Shown here one piece after another: positions 44,528 to 52,812 of a DNA stretch of 64,000 bases. This stretch comes from Pseudarthrobacter naphthalenicus (GTDB lineage: Bacteria; Actinomycetota; Actinomycetes; Actinomycetales; Micrococcaceae). Location: assembly GCF_029076445.1 (NCBI RefSeq), contig NZ_JARESG010000008.1, positions 1-64,000 on the forward strand, in the 5' to 3' direction. The position numbers and the translations under genes are program-made. The notes below the pieces were generated by a model, which was not told the DNA's origin, did not search any database, and was given only the letters and a program-made list of their open reading frames with translations. Position 1 is the stretch's first letter, and each line of letters begins with the position of its first letter.

Positions 44528-45060
44528 GCCCGGTGAATCAAACCGTGCAGGACGCGGCCCGGTTCATCGACACCACCCTGCAGAATGAAGGCACCTGGTA
44601 CCGGTCGGAGGAAGTGGAATCACGCCTGGGCGGGGCCCTCAGTTCCTACGGCGCATCAGTGGGAGCCGTGCGGGGAACCATCCGGGACGCCGGCACGAAA
44701 TTCAAGGGCCTCGCCCACGACGACGTGACGGCACTCGCCTCGCAACTGTGGGGCCAGCCCGGGCCGGGCAGGCGGGCCGTCTACGAGCGGCGCCTGGCCG
44801 CCGTCGTGCTCCTGCAATCCCGGGTGGCCCTCCTGCGGCACTCGGACCTGACCCGGCTGGAAGGCTTCATCCGGTCGGCGCACACAGCGGAGTTGGTGGA
44901 CCCCCTGACGGCCGACGTGGTGGTTCCGCTGCTCGCGGCGCTGGAGGGCGCGGACCGCCAACGCGCCGGGGTAGTGATGGCACGCTGGAGCCGGGATCCT
45001 GACCGCTGGGTTCGCCACGCCGCCGCCCTCGCTACCGGAACCCCGGCCCCCACAACCTGA
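44524..45060 (+). CDS. AlkD-like DNA alkylation repair protein, C-terminally truncated
   Basis: A 178-residue HEAT-like helical protein resembling the N-terminal two thirds of AlkD-type DNA glycosylases (YGASVGAVRGTIRDA, ERRLAAVVLLQSR, WSRDPDRWVRHAAAL). Family members usually run to about 220-240 residues with another helical repeat set after the WVR motif. Here the frame ends at GTPAPTT just after it and no remnant follows. The protein may be inactive or minimal. Start GTG 44524, alternatively GTG 44533. Confidence 0.65.
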   Translation: MSPVNQTVQDAARFIDTTLQNEGTWYRSEEVESRLGGALSSYGASVGAVRGTIRDAGTKFKGLAHDDVTALASQLWGQPGPGRRAVYERRLAAVVLLQSRVALLRHSDLTRLEGFIRSAHTAELVDPLTADVVVPLLAALEGADRQRAGVVMARWSRDPDRWVRHAAALATGTPAPTT

Positions 45061-45087
45061 ATTCACGCCTGACACAAGGAGACGCAC

Positions 45088-45528
45088 ATGACCACCACCT
45101 ACAACCTGGAACGCTTTGTTGAGGCACAGGAGAGCGGCGGTACGTACCGGCAGGCGCTGTCGGAACTGCAACTGGGCAGTAAACGGGGCCACTGGATGTG
45201 GTTCATTTTCCCCCAGATTGCCGGACTCGGCAGCAGCCCCACGTCCGTGAAGTATGCCATCAGCTCATTGGAGGAGGCACAGGCCTACCTGAAGCACGAC
45301 GTCCTGGGACCCCGGCTCCTCGAGTGCAGCGTAGCCGTGTCCACCCATACCGGGCGTTCCGCCGCCGATATTTTCGGCGGCATCGACGCGAAGAAACTGC
45401 GTTCCTCCATGACCCTGTTCCTGCGTGCAGCGCCCGGTGAGACGGTTTTCAAAACCGTGCTGGCACAGTTCTTCGACGGCCAGCCGGACCCCGCCACCGA
45501 CGAACTGCTCGCCGCCCACCACGACTGA
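45088..45528 (+). CDS. DUF1810-family protein
   Basis: A 146-residue protein with the DUF1810 hallmarks: LERFVEAQ near the start, GHWMWFIFPQIAGLG, YAISSLEEAQAYL, LG.RL.EC and RSSMTLF. The family is widespread, soluble and uncharacterised. ATG 45088 follows AAGGAG. It is separate from the upstream pair by a short gap. Confidence 0.9.
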   Translation: MTTTYNLERFVEAQESGGTYRQALSELQLGSKRGHWMWFIFPQIAGLGSSPTSVKYAISSLEEAQAYLKHDVLGPRLLECSVAVSTHTGRSAADIFGGIDAKKLRSSMTLFLRAAPGETVFKTVLAQFFDGQPDPATDELLAAHHD

Positions 45529-45544
45529 CCCCGCCGGCCCGGCA

Positions 45545-46051
45545 TCATTGCTTCCGGACCACCTCCAGCTGCACGTGCCCCAGGATCCCGCCGTCAACCG
45601 TCGCGGTCATGTACGTGCAAAAGGGCTGGCGCCGGCGGTCTGTGGGCGAGCCGGGGTTGAGCAGGCGTAAAGCTCCTGGCGACGTTGCGTCCCAAGGGAT
45701 GTGGCTGTGGCCGAACACCAGAACATCGGACTCCGGGAACAACGCTTCGGCACGCTCGTTTCTGCCCTTCGCCGGACCGGTCTCGTGCACTACGGCGAAC
45801 CGGACGCCTTCGAGCACCACGTACTGTCTTTCCGGAAGCCTGCGGCGGATCTCCGGCCCGTCATTGTTGCCGTAGACCGCCACCAGCTGCCGGCTCCGCT
45901 GTTCAAAACGGTCCAGCAGTTCCGGGTTCACCCAGTCGCCGGCATGGAACACCACGTCCGCGCTTTCGACGGCGTCCCACACCTGGGCGGGCAGTTCCCG
46001 CGCACGCTTGGGGACATGTGTGTCTGAGACGAGCAGAAGGCGCAGCGGCAT
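45545..46051 (-). CDS. Metallophosphoesterase (YfcE/MJ0936-type)
   Basis: A 168-residue phosphoesterase: LLVSDTHVPK (metal-binding DxH), HAGDWVN (GD motif), YGNNDG (GNxD-like), VVHE, FGHSHIPW (GHxH) and NPGSPT. It is a binuclear-metal phosphodiesterase/phosphatase of unknown substrate. ATG 46051 is preceded by CAGGA; a long upstream extension is unsupported. Confidence 0.9.
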   Translation of the reverse strand: MPLRLLLVSDTHVPKRARELPAQVWDAVESADVVFHAGDWVNPELLDRFEQRSRQLVAVYGNNDGPEIRRRLPERQYVVLEGVRFAVVHETGPAKGRNERAEALFPESDVLVFGHSHIPWDATSPGALRLLNPGSPTDRRRQPFCTYMTATVDGGILGHVQLEVVRKQ

Positions 46052-46123
46052 ATGTGAATCCTGCCATGCGCCCCTGTTACTGCCCGCCGCCGCGTCGTAC
46101 TCTGGGCCTTGGAGGTGATTGAC

Positions 46124-46318
46124 ATGGAGGCAACCCAAGGCGACAGGATCATCGTCCGGGGCAGGACTGTCGGTTCGTCCGACCGGCACGGGGTGATCGT
46201 GGAAGTGCGGGGTCAGGAAGGGCACCCGCCATACCTTGTCCGCTTCGACGACGGACACGAAACGGTCATGTATCCCGGCGGTGATTTCGCCGTCGAACGC
46301 GGGCACGGAGGCCAGTAA
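46124..46318 (+). CDS. DUF1918-domain small protein
   Basis: A 64-residue protein with the DUF1918 SH3-like pattern: GDRIIVRGRTVG, RHGVIVEVRG, PPYLVRFDDGHETVMYPG. Family function is unknown; it is common in Actinobacteria. ATG 46124 has a near-perfect GGAGGTGAT Shine-Dalgarno 8 nt upstream, which decides the start over codons further upstream. Confidence 0.85.
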   Translation: MEATQGDRIIVRGRTVGSSDRHGVIVEVRGQEGHPPYLVRFDDGHETVMYPGGDFAVERGHGGQ

Positions 46319-46377
46319 GACCAGCCCGGTCCGGCAGGTGCCCGGCAGAGTCGCTGTGCACCTGTCAGACTGGAACC

Positions 46378-46911
46378 ATGGATCAATCACTGGCTTCCAC
46401 GTCCGCTGATGCCAACCGCCATTTTCCGCCGGCACGCACGGGTCCGCGGGACCCGGGTGACGCGTGGGTGGAGGGTGACCGGGGGAAGTTCTGGGGCAAA
46501 TTCGGTGCCGCCGGGGTGTTGGCCTACGACCCCGGCAAAGGGGTCCTGCTCCAGCACCGCGCGTTGTGGAGCCACAACGGCGGAACCTGGGGACTGCCCG
46601 GCGGCGCGCTCCATCAGCACGAGGACCCCGTGACCGGCGCGTTGCGGGAGGCCTACGAGGAAGCGGCTGTGCCGGCGGAGCACGTGGATGTCCTTTTTAC
46701 GTCCGTGCTGGATGTGGGCTACTGGACGTACACCACCGTTGCGGTTCTGGTGACCTCACCCTTCGATCCCGTGATCAGCGATCCGGAGAGCCTCGAACTC
46801 CAGTGGGTGCCGCTGGGGGATATGGACCGCAAAGAGCTGCACCCCGGCTTCGCGCGGTCCTGGCCGCAGCTGCAGCCCCGACTGCTTACCCACGCCACGC
46901 GGATCAGGTAA
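46378..46911 (+). CDS. Nudix hydrolase
   Basis: A 177-residue protein with a complete Nudix box, GGALHQHEDPVTGALREAYEEAA (Gx5Ex7REUxEExGU type) shown here only in pieces: GALHQHE then REAYEEAAV. The WGLPGG motif precedes it. It hydrolyses nucleoside diphosphates linked to another moiety, possibly as a house-cleaning enzyme; the substrate is unknown. Confidence 0.92.
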   Translation: MDQSLASTSADANRHFPPARTGPRDPGDAWVEGDRGKFWGKFGAAGVLAYDPGKGVLLQHRALWSHNGGTWGLPGGALHQHEDPVTGALREAYEEAAVPAEHVDVLFTSVLDVGYWTYTTVAVLVTSPFDPVISDPESLELQWVPLGDMDRKELHPGFARSWPQLQPRLLTHATRIR

Positions 46912-46917
46912 GGATAC

Positions 46918-47595
46918 TCAGTAGCCTTTGCCGTATTCCGCGCTCACCAGGATGGGCAAATGGTCCGATTTGCCCCGCGGCAGGGTTTCCACGCTGGCGA
47001 TGTCCAGGCCCAGCGACGTGGCGAAGTCGAAATGGCCCCGGAACACCTTGTAGCGCGTGTAGGTCCGGTGGTTGCTCAAGGACAGGGCATAACCCGAGTT
47101 CTTCATGTGGGCGTGCAGGTTCTTGGTGAAGAACGGATAGTTGAAGTCACCCACCATCAACGTCATCAGGCCGCTGCCCATGCTGAGCAGCTCCGCGTGC
47201 GCGGCATGGATCTGCTTCCTCCGCAGCGAATTTGATGCGGTGAGGGGAGCGGCGTGGAAGGAGCCGATCACCAGCTCCTGCCCGGTGTCATTGTCCACCA
47301 CGCGGGTACCGATCAAACGCTCATGCGCCGGCGCCAGGACCCTGTCATGGACTGATTTCTTCAACGCAAACGATTGGGTGTCCACGGCTGTGAACCGGCT
47401 TGTCCGGTAGTAGATGGCGAGGCCCAGGCGGTTGCCCTTGGTGGTATCCGCGAGGCGCAGCGGCCCCAGCGCCTCGGGCAGGTCACCGGCGTCCACCTCC
47501 TGCAGGCACAGCGCGTCGACAGCGAAATTCCGCGCAAGGGCGAGCAGCTCGCCGCTGGCTTTGTGCTTCCGAAGGTTGTAGCTGATGACGCGCAT
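46918..47595 (-). CDS. Endonuclease/exonuclease/phosphatase (EEP) family protein, copy 1
   Basis: A 225-residue EEP-fold protein: VISYNLRKHKAS, LCLQEVD (metal-binding Glu), SFHAAPLTASNSLRR, MVGDFNYPF (catalytic D-x-N) and KSDHLPILV (final DH). ATG start. It is about 70% identical by eye to the protein at 50322. DNase-I-like metal-dependent hydrolase; the substrate is unknown. Convergent with the Nudix gene. Confidence 0.9.
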   Translation of the reverse strand: MRVISYNLRKHKASGELLALARNFAVDALCLQEVDAGDLPEALGPLRLADTTKGNRLGLAIYYRTSRFTAVDTQSFALKKSVHDRVLAPAHERLIGTRVVDNDTGQELVIGSFHAAPLTASNSLRRKQIHAAHAELLSMGSGLMTLMVGDFNYPFFTKNLHAHMKNSGYALSLSNHRTYTRYKVFRGHFDFATSLGLDIASVETLPRGKSDHLPILVSAEYGKGY

Positions 47596-47756
47596 TCGTG
47601 GAACACCTCACTTCGAGGGTCGCTGACAGGACCAATTTCTGAGTTTAGTCCGAACGGGGCCTCCGCTGCGCGGGAACTTTCGGGGTTCACCGCCGGGGTC
47701 CCAGGGACCGGCTAGAGTTAATGATCATTCACCCGGAATCATCGGAGGGGCCAACG

Positions 47757-48560
47757 TTGACCAAGGAACTGCCTGAACTTGCCGAGGGCGACTTCTACTA
47801 TCAGTCACTGGGGGGCGGCCGGTTCCGCTCAACCATTCACGCCCAAGGTGCCTGGAACGAACATGAGCAGCACATGGCGCCGGCCGCGGGGCTGATGGCT
47901 GACAGCCTGGAGCGGCATGAACCCCGGGCAGACATGCGGATGGCAAGGCTAAGCTATGAGATCCTCGGCCTGATCCCGGGCGGTGAGTTCCACATAGAAA
48001 CCACCACGCTCCGGCCGGGCAGGACCATTGAATTGCTGCAGGCCGAACTGGTCGCCAACAACCGCGTGGCCATCAGGGCCACCGCCTGGCGGATGATCAC
48101 CAGTGACACGGCCGCGGTGGCCGCCGTCGAGGATGCCGCCATTCCTGCGCCGGATGACTGCAAACCGTTCGACGGCGCCGCCATCTGGCCGGGCGGGTAC
48201 ATCCGTTCCCTTGAGATGCGCGTGGCTGAAGGGCACCGGGACGGGGCTGGAACAGTATGGCTGCGTACCGGGCATCCCCTGACCGACAAGGCGGACAGCA
48301 GCGACTTTGCCCGCCTGATGGGGTTGGTGGACACCGCAAACGGCATCGCGGCGAGGGTCCCCCCGGGGGAAGGGAGCTACGCGTTTCCCAACCTGGACCT
48401 CCAAATCCACATGTACCGCAGGCCTGAGGGTGAGTGGCTTGGCCTGGACAACGCCGTGTCCTTCGGCGCGGACGGAATAGGCCTGACTTCCACCGTCCTC
48501 CATGACCTCCAGGGACCTTTCGGCCGGGCTGAGCAGATTCTGACACTGCGCCGGACCTGA
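47757..48560 (+). CDS. Thioesterase-family (double hot-dog) protein
   Basis: About 267 residues resembling the actinobacterial acyl-CoA thioesterase/TesB-like family: an N-terminal hot-dog (SLGGGRFRSTIHAQGAWNEHEQH, LSYEILGLIPGGEFHIETTTLRPGRTI in parts) and a C-terminal one (FARLMGLVDTANGIAARVP, LDLQIHMYRRPEGEWLGL). It likely hydrolyses acyl-CoA thioesters. I prefer TTG 47757 because GGAGGGG lies 6 nt upstream; an in-frame ATG at 47721 is the alternative. Confidence 0.82.
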   Translation: MTKELPELAEGDFYYQSLGGGRFRSTIHAQGAWNEHEQHMAPAAGLMADSLERHEPRADMRMARLSYEILGLIPGGEFHIETTTLRPGRTIELLQAELVANNRVAIRATAWRMITSDTAAVAAVEDAAIPAPDDCKPFDGAAIWPGGYIRSLEMRVAEGHRDGAGTVWLRTGHPLTDKADSSDFARLMGLVDTANGIAARVPPGEGSYAFPNLDLQIHMYRRPEGEWLGLDNAVSFGADGIGLTSTVLHDLQGPFGRAEQILTLRRT

Positions 48561-48604
48561 GGTCCGGACGCGTACTGAGGTTTTCCAGTCCGCACGGGTG
48601 CGGA

Positions 48605-50299
48605 CTACGCCTTTCCGGCCCACTCCCTGTACGCGCGCACCGCGCTGTGCACTGTGGGGTAGAAATGGTCCGGGCTGAACCTGGATCCGGCACCGAAGCG
48701 GACCAGCCGGTCCTTGACCGGCCCTTTCATTTCGGCGAAGACCAGGCTGACACCGCGCCGCGCGAGTTCATCGTCCAGCTGCACCACTTCGTCCAGTGCC
48801 GTGGTGTCCAGCCCGGTGATTGGTTCGGCCGCCACAATCACCCACTTCGCCGGCGACGGTGCGCCGTCCACCAGGTTGCGGATGTGGTCCGCGAAGACTT
48901 CGCCGTTGGCAAAAAACAGTGGTGCGTCAAAGCGCGCGATCACCAGGCCCGCGACCCGTCGGCCCTCCGGGTGCCGGTCGAGGTCGTGGAAGCCGGGCAC
49001 TCCGTCAACACTCGCGAGTTCGGTCCGGTACGGGTCCCACGCCCGCCGGACGAATGCCACCAGGGACAGCCCGATTGCCACCACGATTCCCTCCAGGACC
49101 CCCACAAAGGCGACGCCCAGGAAGGTGACAACCAGGAGGAGGGTCTCCAGCTTGCTCATCCTGAACAGGCGCAGGAGTGTTGTCACATCGACGAGTGACG
49201 CTGCCGCGACGATCACCACGGCAGCGAGAGTCGCCGTCGGAAGGAAAGCTGTGACGCCCGGTACAAGGACCATGAACAGCACCACAAGCAGGGCTGCCAC
49301 CACACCGCTCAGGGGCGATCTCCCGCCGGCGTCAAGGACAATGGGCGTCCGCGAGGAACTACCGCTCACCGGAAAGCCGCCGAGAATGCCCGTGGCAATG
49401 TTGGCGATTCCAAGCGCGCCCATTTCCTCATTGCCGTTGACTCTTTCCCCGCGGCGGCCGGCAAGGCTCTTGGACAGGGTGGACGTGTCCGCGAAGGCGA
49501 TGAGGGCAATGCCTGCCGCCGGTCCGATGAGCGCCGTTACGTCCTCCCAGCCGATCCCTCCCAGCGCCGGCGAGGGCAGGCCCCGGGGGAGGGCGCCGAC
49601 AACCGGCAGTTGCCCGGCGAGGTCCAGCGCGGCCACCAGGGCGATGGCCCCGGCCACGGCAAACATCACGCTGGGCACTTTCCACGGCAGGAAGCGCCCG
49701 CCCACGATCACGGCCAGGCTTCCCACCCCCATGCCCAGGGCGATTGGATTGATCCCGCCGCTGAATACCGCGCCGGACAGGGATGCCAGGCGTTCAATAA
49801 GGGTCTGCCCCGAGCTGTCGATGCCCAGCAGCCGCGGAAGCTGGCTGACGGTGACGGCCAGTGCGATGCCGTTGAGGTAGCCAACGCGGATGGGTTTGGA
49901 CAGCAGCCCCGTCACAAACCCCAGGTTGAAGATCCGGCCGGCGACCAGGAACACGCCGATCAGGATTGCCAGCACGCCGGCCAGCGGGACGGCGTGCTCC
50001 GGTTCCCGTCCCGCCAGGGGAAGAATGGCGGCGGCAATCATGGGGGCCAGTGAGGAATCCGGGCCCACGATGACCACCCGTGAGGGCCCGAACACGGCAT
50101 AGAAGATCATGGGTACCACCGAAGCGTAGAGCCCGTTCACGGCAGGGAGCCCGCTGGCCTCGGCGTACGCCATGCCTGCCGGCACCAGGGCTGCGCTCAG
50201 GGCTGCGCCGGCCACCAGATCGGGCTTCAGCCAGGCCTTCTTGTAGCCGCGGGCCACGCGGACGCCCGGTATCGCTTTGCTGATCCAGTCGTGCCGCAC
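48605..50299 (-). CDS. SulP-family anion transporter with STAS domain
   Basis: A 564-residue SLC26/SulP protein: about 12-14 TM segments, LVAGAALSAALVPAGMAYAEASGLP near the N-terminus, GGFPVSGSSSRTP in the core, and a C-terminal STAS domain (about 440-555; RFDAPLFFANGEVF, GLDTTALDEV). It transports sulfate, bicarbonate or another anion. GTG 50299 has GGGAGG 5 nt upstream; the 44-residue upstream extension is rejected. Confidence 0.93.
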   Translation of the reverse strand: MRHDWISKAIPGVRVARGYKKAWLKPDLVAGAALSAALVPAGMAYAEASGLPAVNGLYASVVPMIFYAVFGPSRVVIVGPDSSLAPMIAAAILPLAGREPEHAVPLAGVLAILIGVFLVAGRIFNLGFVTGLLSKPIRVGYLNGIALAVTVSQLPRLLGIDSSGQTLIERLASLSGAVFSGGINPIALGMGVGSLAVIVGGRFLPWKVPSVMFAVAGAIALVAALDLAGQLPVVGALPRGLPSPALGGIGWEDVTALIGPAAGIALIAFADTSTLSKSLAGRRGERVNGNEEMGALGIANIATGILGGFPVSGSSSRTPIVLDAGGRSPLSGVVAALLVVLFMVLVPGVTAFLPTATLAAVVIVAAASLVDVTTLLRLFRMSKLETLLLVVTFLGVAFVGVLEGIVVAIGLSLVAFVRRAWDPYRTELASVDGVPGFHDLDRHPEGRRVAGLVIARFDAPLFFANGEVFADHIRNLVDGAPSPAKWVIVAAEPITGLDTTALDEVVQLDDELARRGVSLVFAEMKGPVKDRLVRFGAGSRFSPDHFYPTVHSAVRAYREWAGKA

Positions 50300-50321
50300 G
50301 CGCGCCTCCCAAAAAAAGCAG

Positions 50322-51029
50322 TCAGGCGGCCGGTGGCTCCTGCGCGGGGGCGGAATCCTGGCCGTATTCGGCCGTGACCAGGATGGGCAGGTGGTCCGAC
50401 GCGCCACGCGGCAGCGTCTCCACGTTCTCAATGTTCAGTCCCAGTGACGTGGCGAAGTCGAAGTGGCCCTTGAAGACTTTGTACCGTGTGTAGGTCCTGC
50501 GGTTGCTGAGCGAGAGCTCGTACCCCGAATCCTTCATCTGTTCGGTGAGGTTTTTGGTGAAGAACGGGTAGTTGAAGTCACCCGCCATCAGGGTCATCAG
50601 GCCGGAACCCATGCCCAGCAGTTCCTTGTGGGCCGCGTTGATCTGGTTCCGCCGCAGCGAGTTCGTGGCCGTGAGCGGGGCGGCATGGAAAGAAGCGATG
50701 ACCAGCTCATGGTTGGTCTCGTTGTCCCGCACGCGGGTGCCGATGAGCCGCTCATGTGCCGGTGCCAGGACCATATCGTGCAGGGACTTCTTCAGCGCAA
50801 AGGTGTTGGTGCCGTGGGCGGTGAACCGCTCCGGCCGGTAGTAGATGGCAAGCCCCAGGCGGTTTCCCTTGGTCGAATCGGCCAGTTGGAGCTGCCCCAG
50901 CGTGTCCGGCAGGTCGGTGGTGTCGCACTCCTGCAGGCACAGGGCATCGATGTCGAAATCCCGGGCCAGGGCCACGAGTTCTCCACTGGCCTTGTGCTTG
51001 CGAAGGTTGTAGCTAATGACGCGTATCAG
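50322..51029 (-). CDS. EEP-family protein, copy 2, with a non-canonical start
   Basis: About 234 residues, with the same motifs as copy 1 (VISYNLRKHKAS, LCLQECD, SFHAAPLTATNSLRR, MAGDFNYPF, ASDHLPILV) and a C-terminal Ala/Pro tail. The conserved N-terminus IRVISYNLRKHKASGEL is encoded, but the codon matching the ATG of copy 1 is ATA (51026-51024), preceded by CTG (51029-51027). AGGAGAGG stands 7 nt before CTG. No ATG/GTG/TTG occurs in frame upstream, and the first canonical start (GTG 50975) would delete the first beta strand. I infer CTG or ATA initiation. Confidence 0.85.
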   Translation of the reverse strand: MIRVISYNLRKHKASGELVALARDFDIDALCLQECDTTDLPDTLGQLQLADSTKGNRLGLAIYYRPERFTAHGTNTFALKKSLHDMVLAPAHERLIGTRVRDNETNHELVIASFHAAPLTATNSLRRNQINAAHKELLGMGSGLMTLMAGDFNYPFFTKNLTEQMKDSGYELSLSNRRTYTRYKVFKGHFDFATSLGLNIENVETLPRGASDHLPILVTAEYGQDSAPAQEPPAA

Positions 51030-51144
51030 TGGATTGCCTCTCCTGAAGGAGTGTGGGGGGTGCCGCGGTTTCTGAGTTTAGCCACCCGGCGGGGGACAGG
51101 ACGTAACAGTCCACGCGTGTCAGGTAGCTTTTGCCGGAGCCCGG

Positions 51145-51534
51145 TCAGGTTGAACGGAACACCAGCCAGCCGGCGAGGGTGGACAGGCCGGTCAGCGCGG
51201 CGCCCCAGAGAATGTCCACCACAATGAGCTGCAGCGGCCAGGTCTTGAGTGTGGCGGCGTTGGTGAGGTCATACGTTGCGTAGGCAAAGGCGCCCAGTGC
51301 GGCACCGTAGCCGACGGCGGTCAGCCAGCTGCCGCCGTCGAGCGCCGGCCGCAGCGCGAAGAAGAGAATTCCCGCGATGTACAGGACATAGAAGGCCACG
51401 GCGTAACCTAAGTTGGGCTTGTCGGCGAGCAGGTCACCGATGTGGCTGCGGTAGAACGGGTTCATCAGCTTGAGCCAGATGGCGTCGATGACCGCGAATG
51501 CAGCGGCAACAACAAGGAATTGCAATATGACCAT
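51145..51534 (-). CDS. DUF2177-family membrane protein
   Basis: A 129-residue protein with four TM helices and the DUF2177 pattern (IDAIWLKLMNPFYRSHIGDLL, GAALGAFAYATYDLTNAATLKTWP in parts). Unknown function. ATG 51534 gives a clean hydrophobic N-terminus; the short gap to the divergent lipoate-ligase-like gene holds both promoters. Confidence 0.88.
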   Translation of the reverse strand: MVILQFLVVAAAFAVIDAIWLKLMNPFYRSHIGDLLADKPNLGYAVAFYVLYIAGILFFALRPALDGGSWLTAVGYGAALGAFAYATYDLTNAATLKTWPLQLIVVDILWGAALTGLSTLAGWLVFRST

Positions 51535-51550
51535 AAGGGAGCTTAGCAAC

Positions 51551-52300
51551 ATGCAGGACGTCAAGGCCGACCGGACGCTCACCGTGGTGCGGCAGGACCA
51601 CACACTCGGCGCCGCCCGGGACCTGGAATTCGGCCTGGAACTGCTGACCCTGGCCAGGACCGGCGGGATTGGCCCCGCGCTCCGGCTGTACCGGCCGGCC
51701 CCGACTGTTGCGTTCGGCCAGCGCGATACCCGCCTGCCCGGTTTCGAGGCGGCAGCAGAGGCCTGCCGGGACCACGGCTTTGAACCCCTGGTGCGGAAGG
51801 CGGGCGGGCGGGCCGCTGCCTATCACGAGGGCACGCTGGTGGTTGACCACGTCATGCCCGAGGCTGATGCGATTGCCGGCTCCAAAAGCCGGTTTGCGTT
51901 TTTCGGTGAGCTCCTGGCGCAGACCCTGCGGGACGTTGGTGTGCAGGCCGCCGTCGGCGAGATCCCGGGCGAATACTGCCCCGGTGAGTTCAGCGTCCAC
52001 GGCACCCACCCCGCAGATCCCACCCGCCAGGTCAAACTGGTGGGCACTGCCCAGCGCGTGGTGAGCGGCGGCTGGCTGTTCAGTTCGGTGATTGTGGTGG
52101 AAAACTCGGCACCCATCCGCGCCGTCCTCACCGACACCTACGCGGCCCTGGGCCTTGACTGGGAGCCGGCCACCGCCGGGGCAGCCGACGATCTGGTACC
52201 CGGTCTGACAGTGCAGGCCGTTGAGGATGCGGTGGTTGCATCCTACGCAGCGCACGCTTCCCTCACATACACCGACTTCGCCAGCGTGTACCGCAGGTGA
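51551..52300 (+). CDS. Lipoate/biotin protein ligase A-family protein
   Basis: A 249-residue LplA/LipB-fold protein: LRLYRPAPTVAFGQRD, RKAGGRAAAYHEGTLVVDHV (the RRxxGGGxVxHxxx-like loop, here RKAGGRAAAYHEG), and KLVGTAQRVVSGGWLFSS with the conserved Lys-x-x-G-x-A-Q-R. It probably attaches or transfers lipoyl or related acyl groups; the substrate is not certain. ATG 51551 has AAGGGAG 8 nt upstream. Divergent from the DUF2177 gene. Confidence 0.85.
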   Translation: MQDVKADRTLTVVRQDHTLGAARDLEFGLELLTLARTGGIGPALRLYRPAPTVAFGQRDTRLPGFEAAAEACRDHGFEPLVRKAGGRAAAYHEGTLVVDHVMPEADAIAGSKSRFAFFGELLAQTLRDVGVQAAVGEIPGEYCPGEFSVHGTHPADPTRQVKLVGTAQRVVSGGWLFSSVIVVENSAPIRAVLTDTYAALGLDWEPATAGAADDLVPGLTVQAVEDAVVASYAAHASLTYTDFASVYRR

Positions 52301-52345
52301 GCCGTATACCGCAGGTAAGCGGAGGGCTGCTTCAGCGCACACAAA

Positions 52346-52380
52346 CAGGACGGGACCAACCTGGGGTTGGTCCCGTCCTG
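52346..52380. terminator. Bidirectional intrinsic terminator hairpin
   Basis: CAGGACGGGACCAAC pairs perfectly with GTTGGTCCCGTCCTG (15 bp) around a CTGGG loop, followed by TCTATTCCTT. It sits between the convergent genes ending at 52300 (+) and 52402 (-), so it can serve both. Confidence 0.85.
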
Positions 52381-52401
52381 TCTATTCCTTCGCCTGCGGA
52401 C

Positions 52402-52659
52402 CTAGGCTGCCAGCCGGCTCTTGACTTCGGCCAGTGAGGGGTTGGTGGCGGCGGTGCCATCCGGGAAGAGCACTGTGGGAACGGTCTGGTTGCCGCCGTT
52501 AAGCTGCTCCACGAGTTCGGCGGTGCCGTCCACCTCTTCGATGTTGATTTCCGTGTAGCCGATGCCCTGCGCATCCAGCTGCTTCTTGAGCCGGTTGCAG
52601 TAGCCGCACCAGGTGGTGGAAAACATGGTGATGGTGCCGTTCTCGGGGGTAAAGTCCAC
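52402..52659 (-). CDS. mrx1: Mycoredoxin / glutaredoxin-like protein
   Basis: An 85-residue thioredoxin-fold protein with the active site WCGYC (TMFSTTWCGYCNRLKKQL), the cis-Pro region QTVPTVLF and GTAATNPSL. Mycoredoxin-1 reduces mycothiol mixed disulfides in Actinobacteria. GTG 52659 has AGGAGA 6 nt upstream, so the upstream 48-residue extension is rejected. Redox role fits the organism's mycothiol chemistry. Confidence 0.9.
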   Translation of the reverse strand: MDFTPENGTITMFSTTWCGYCNRLKKQLDAQGIGYTEINIEEVDGTAELVEQLNGGNQTVPTVLFPDGTAATNPSLAEVKSRLAA

Positions 52660-52812
52660 GGAGCTCTCCTGAAATCGTTGAGGGGGTTCGTTCTCCTCAA
52701 CGGTAACCCGCGGTGGCCTATTCCCAGGGCTACAGCCGGGGCTGTTCCGGGCGGAGGCTGCGGAGGAACTGCGCCGGCTGACACGGACCACCGCTAATGG
52801 CATGCTGGAGCC

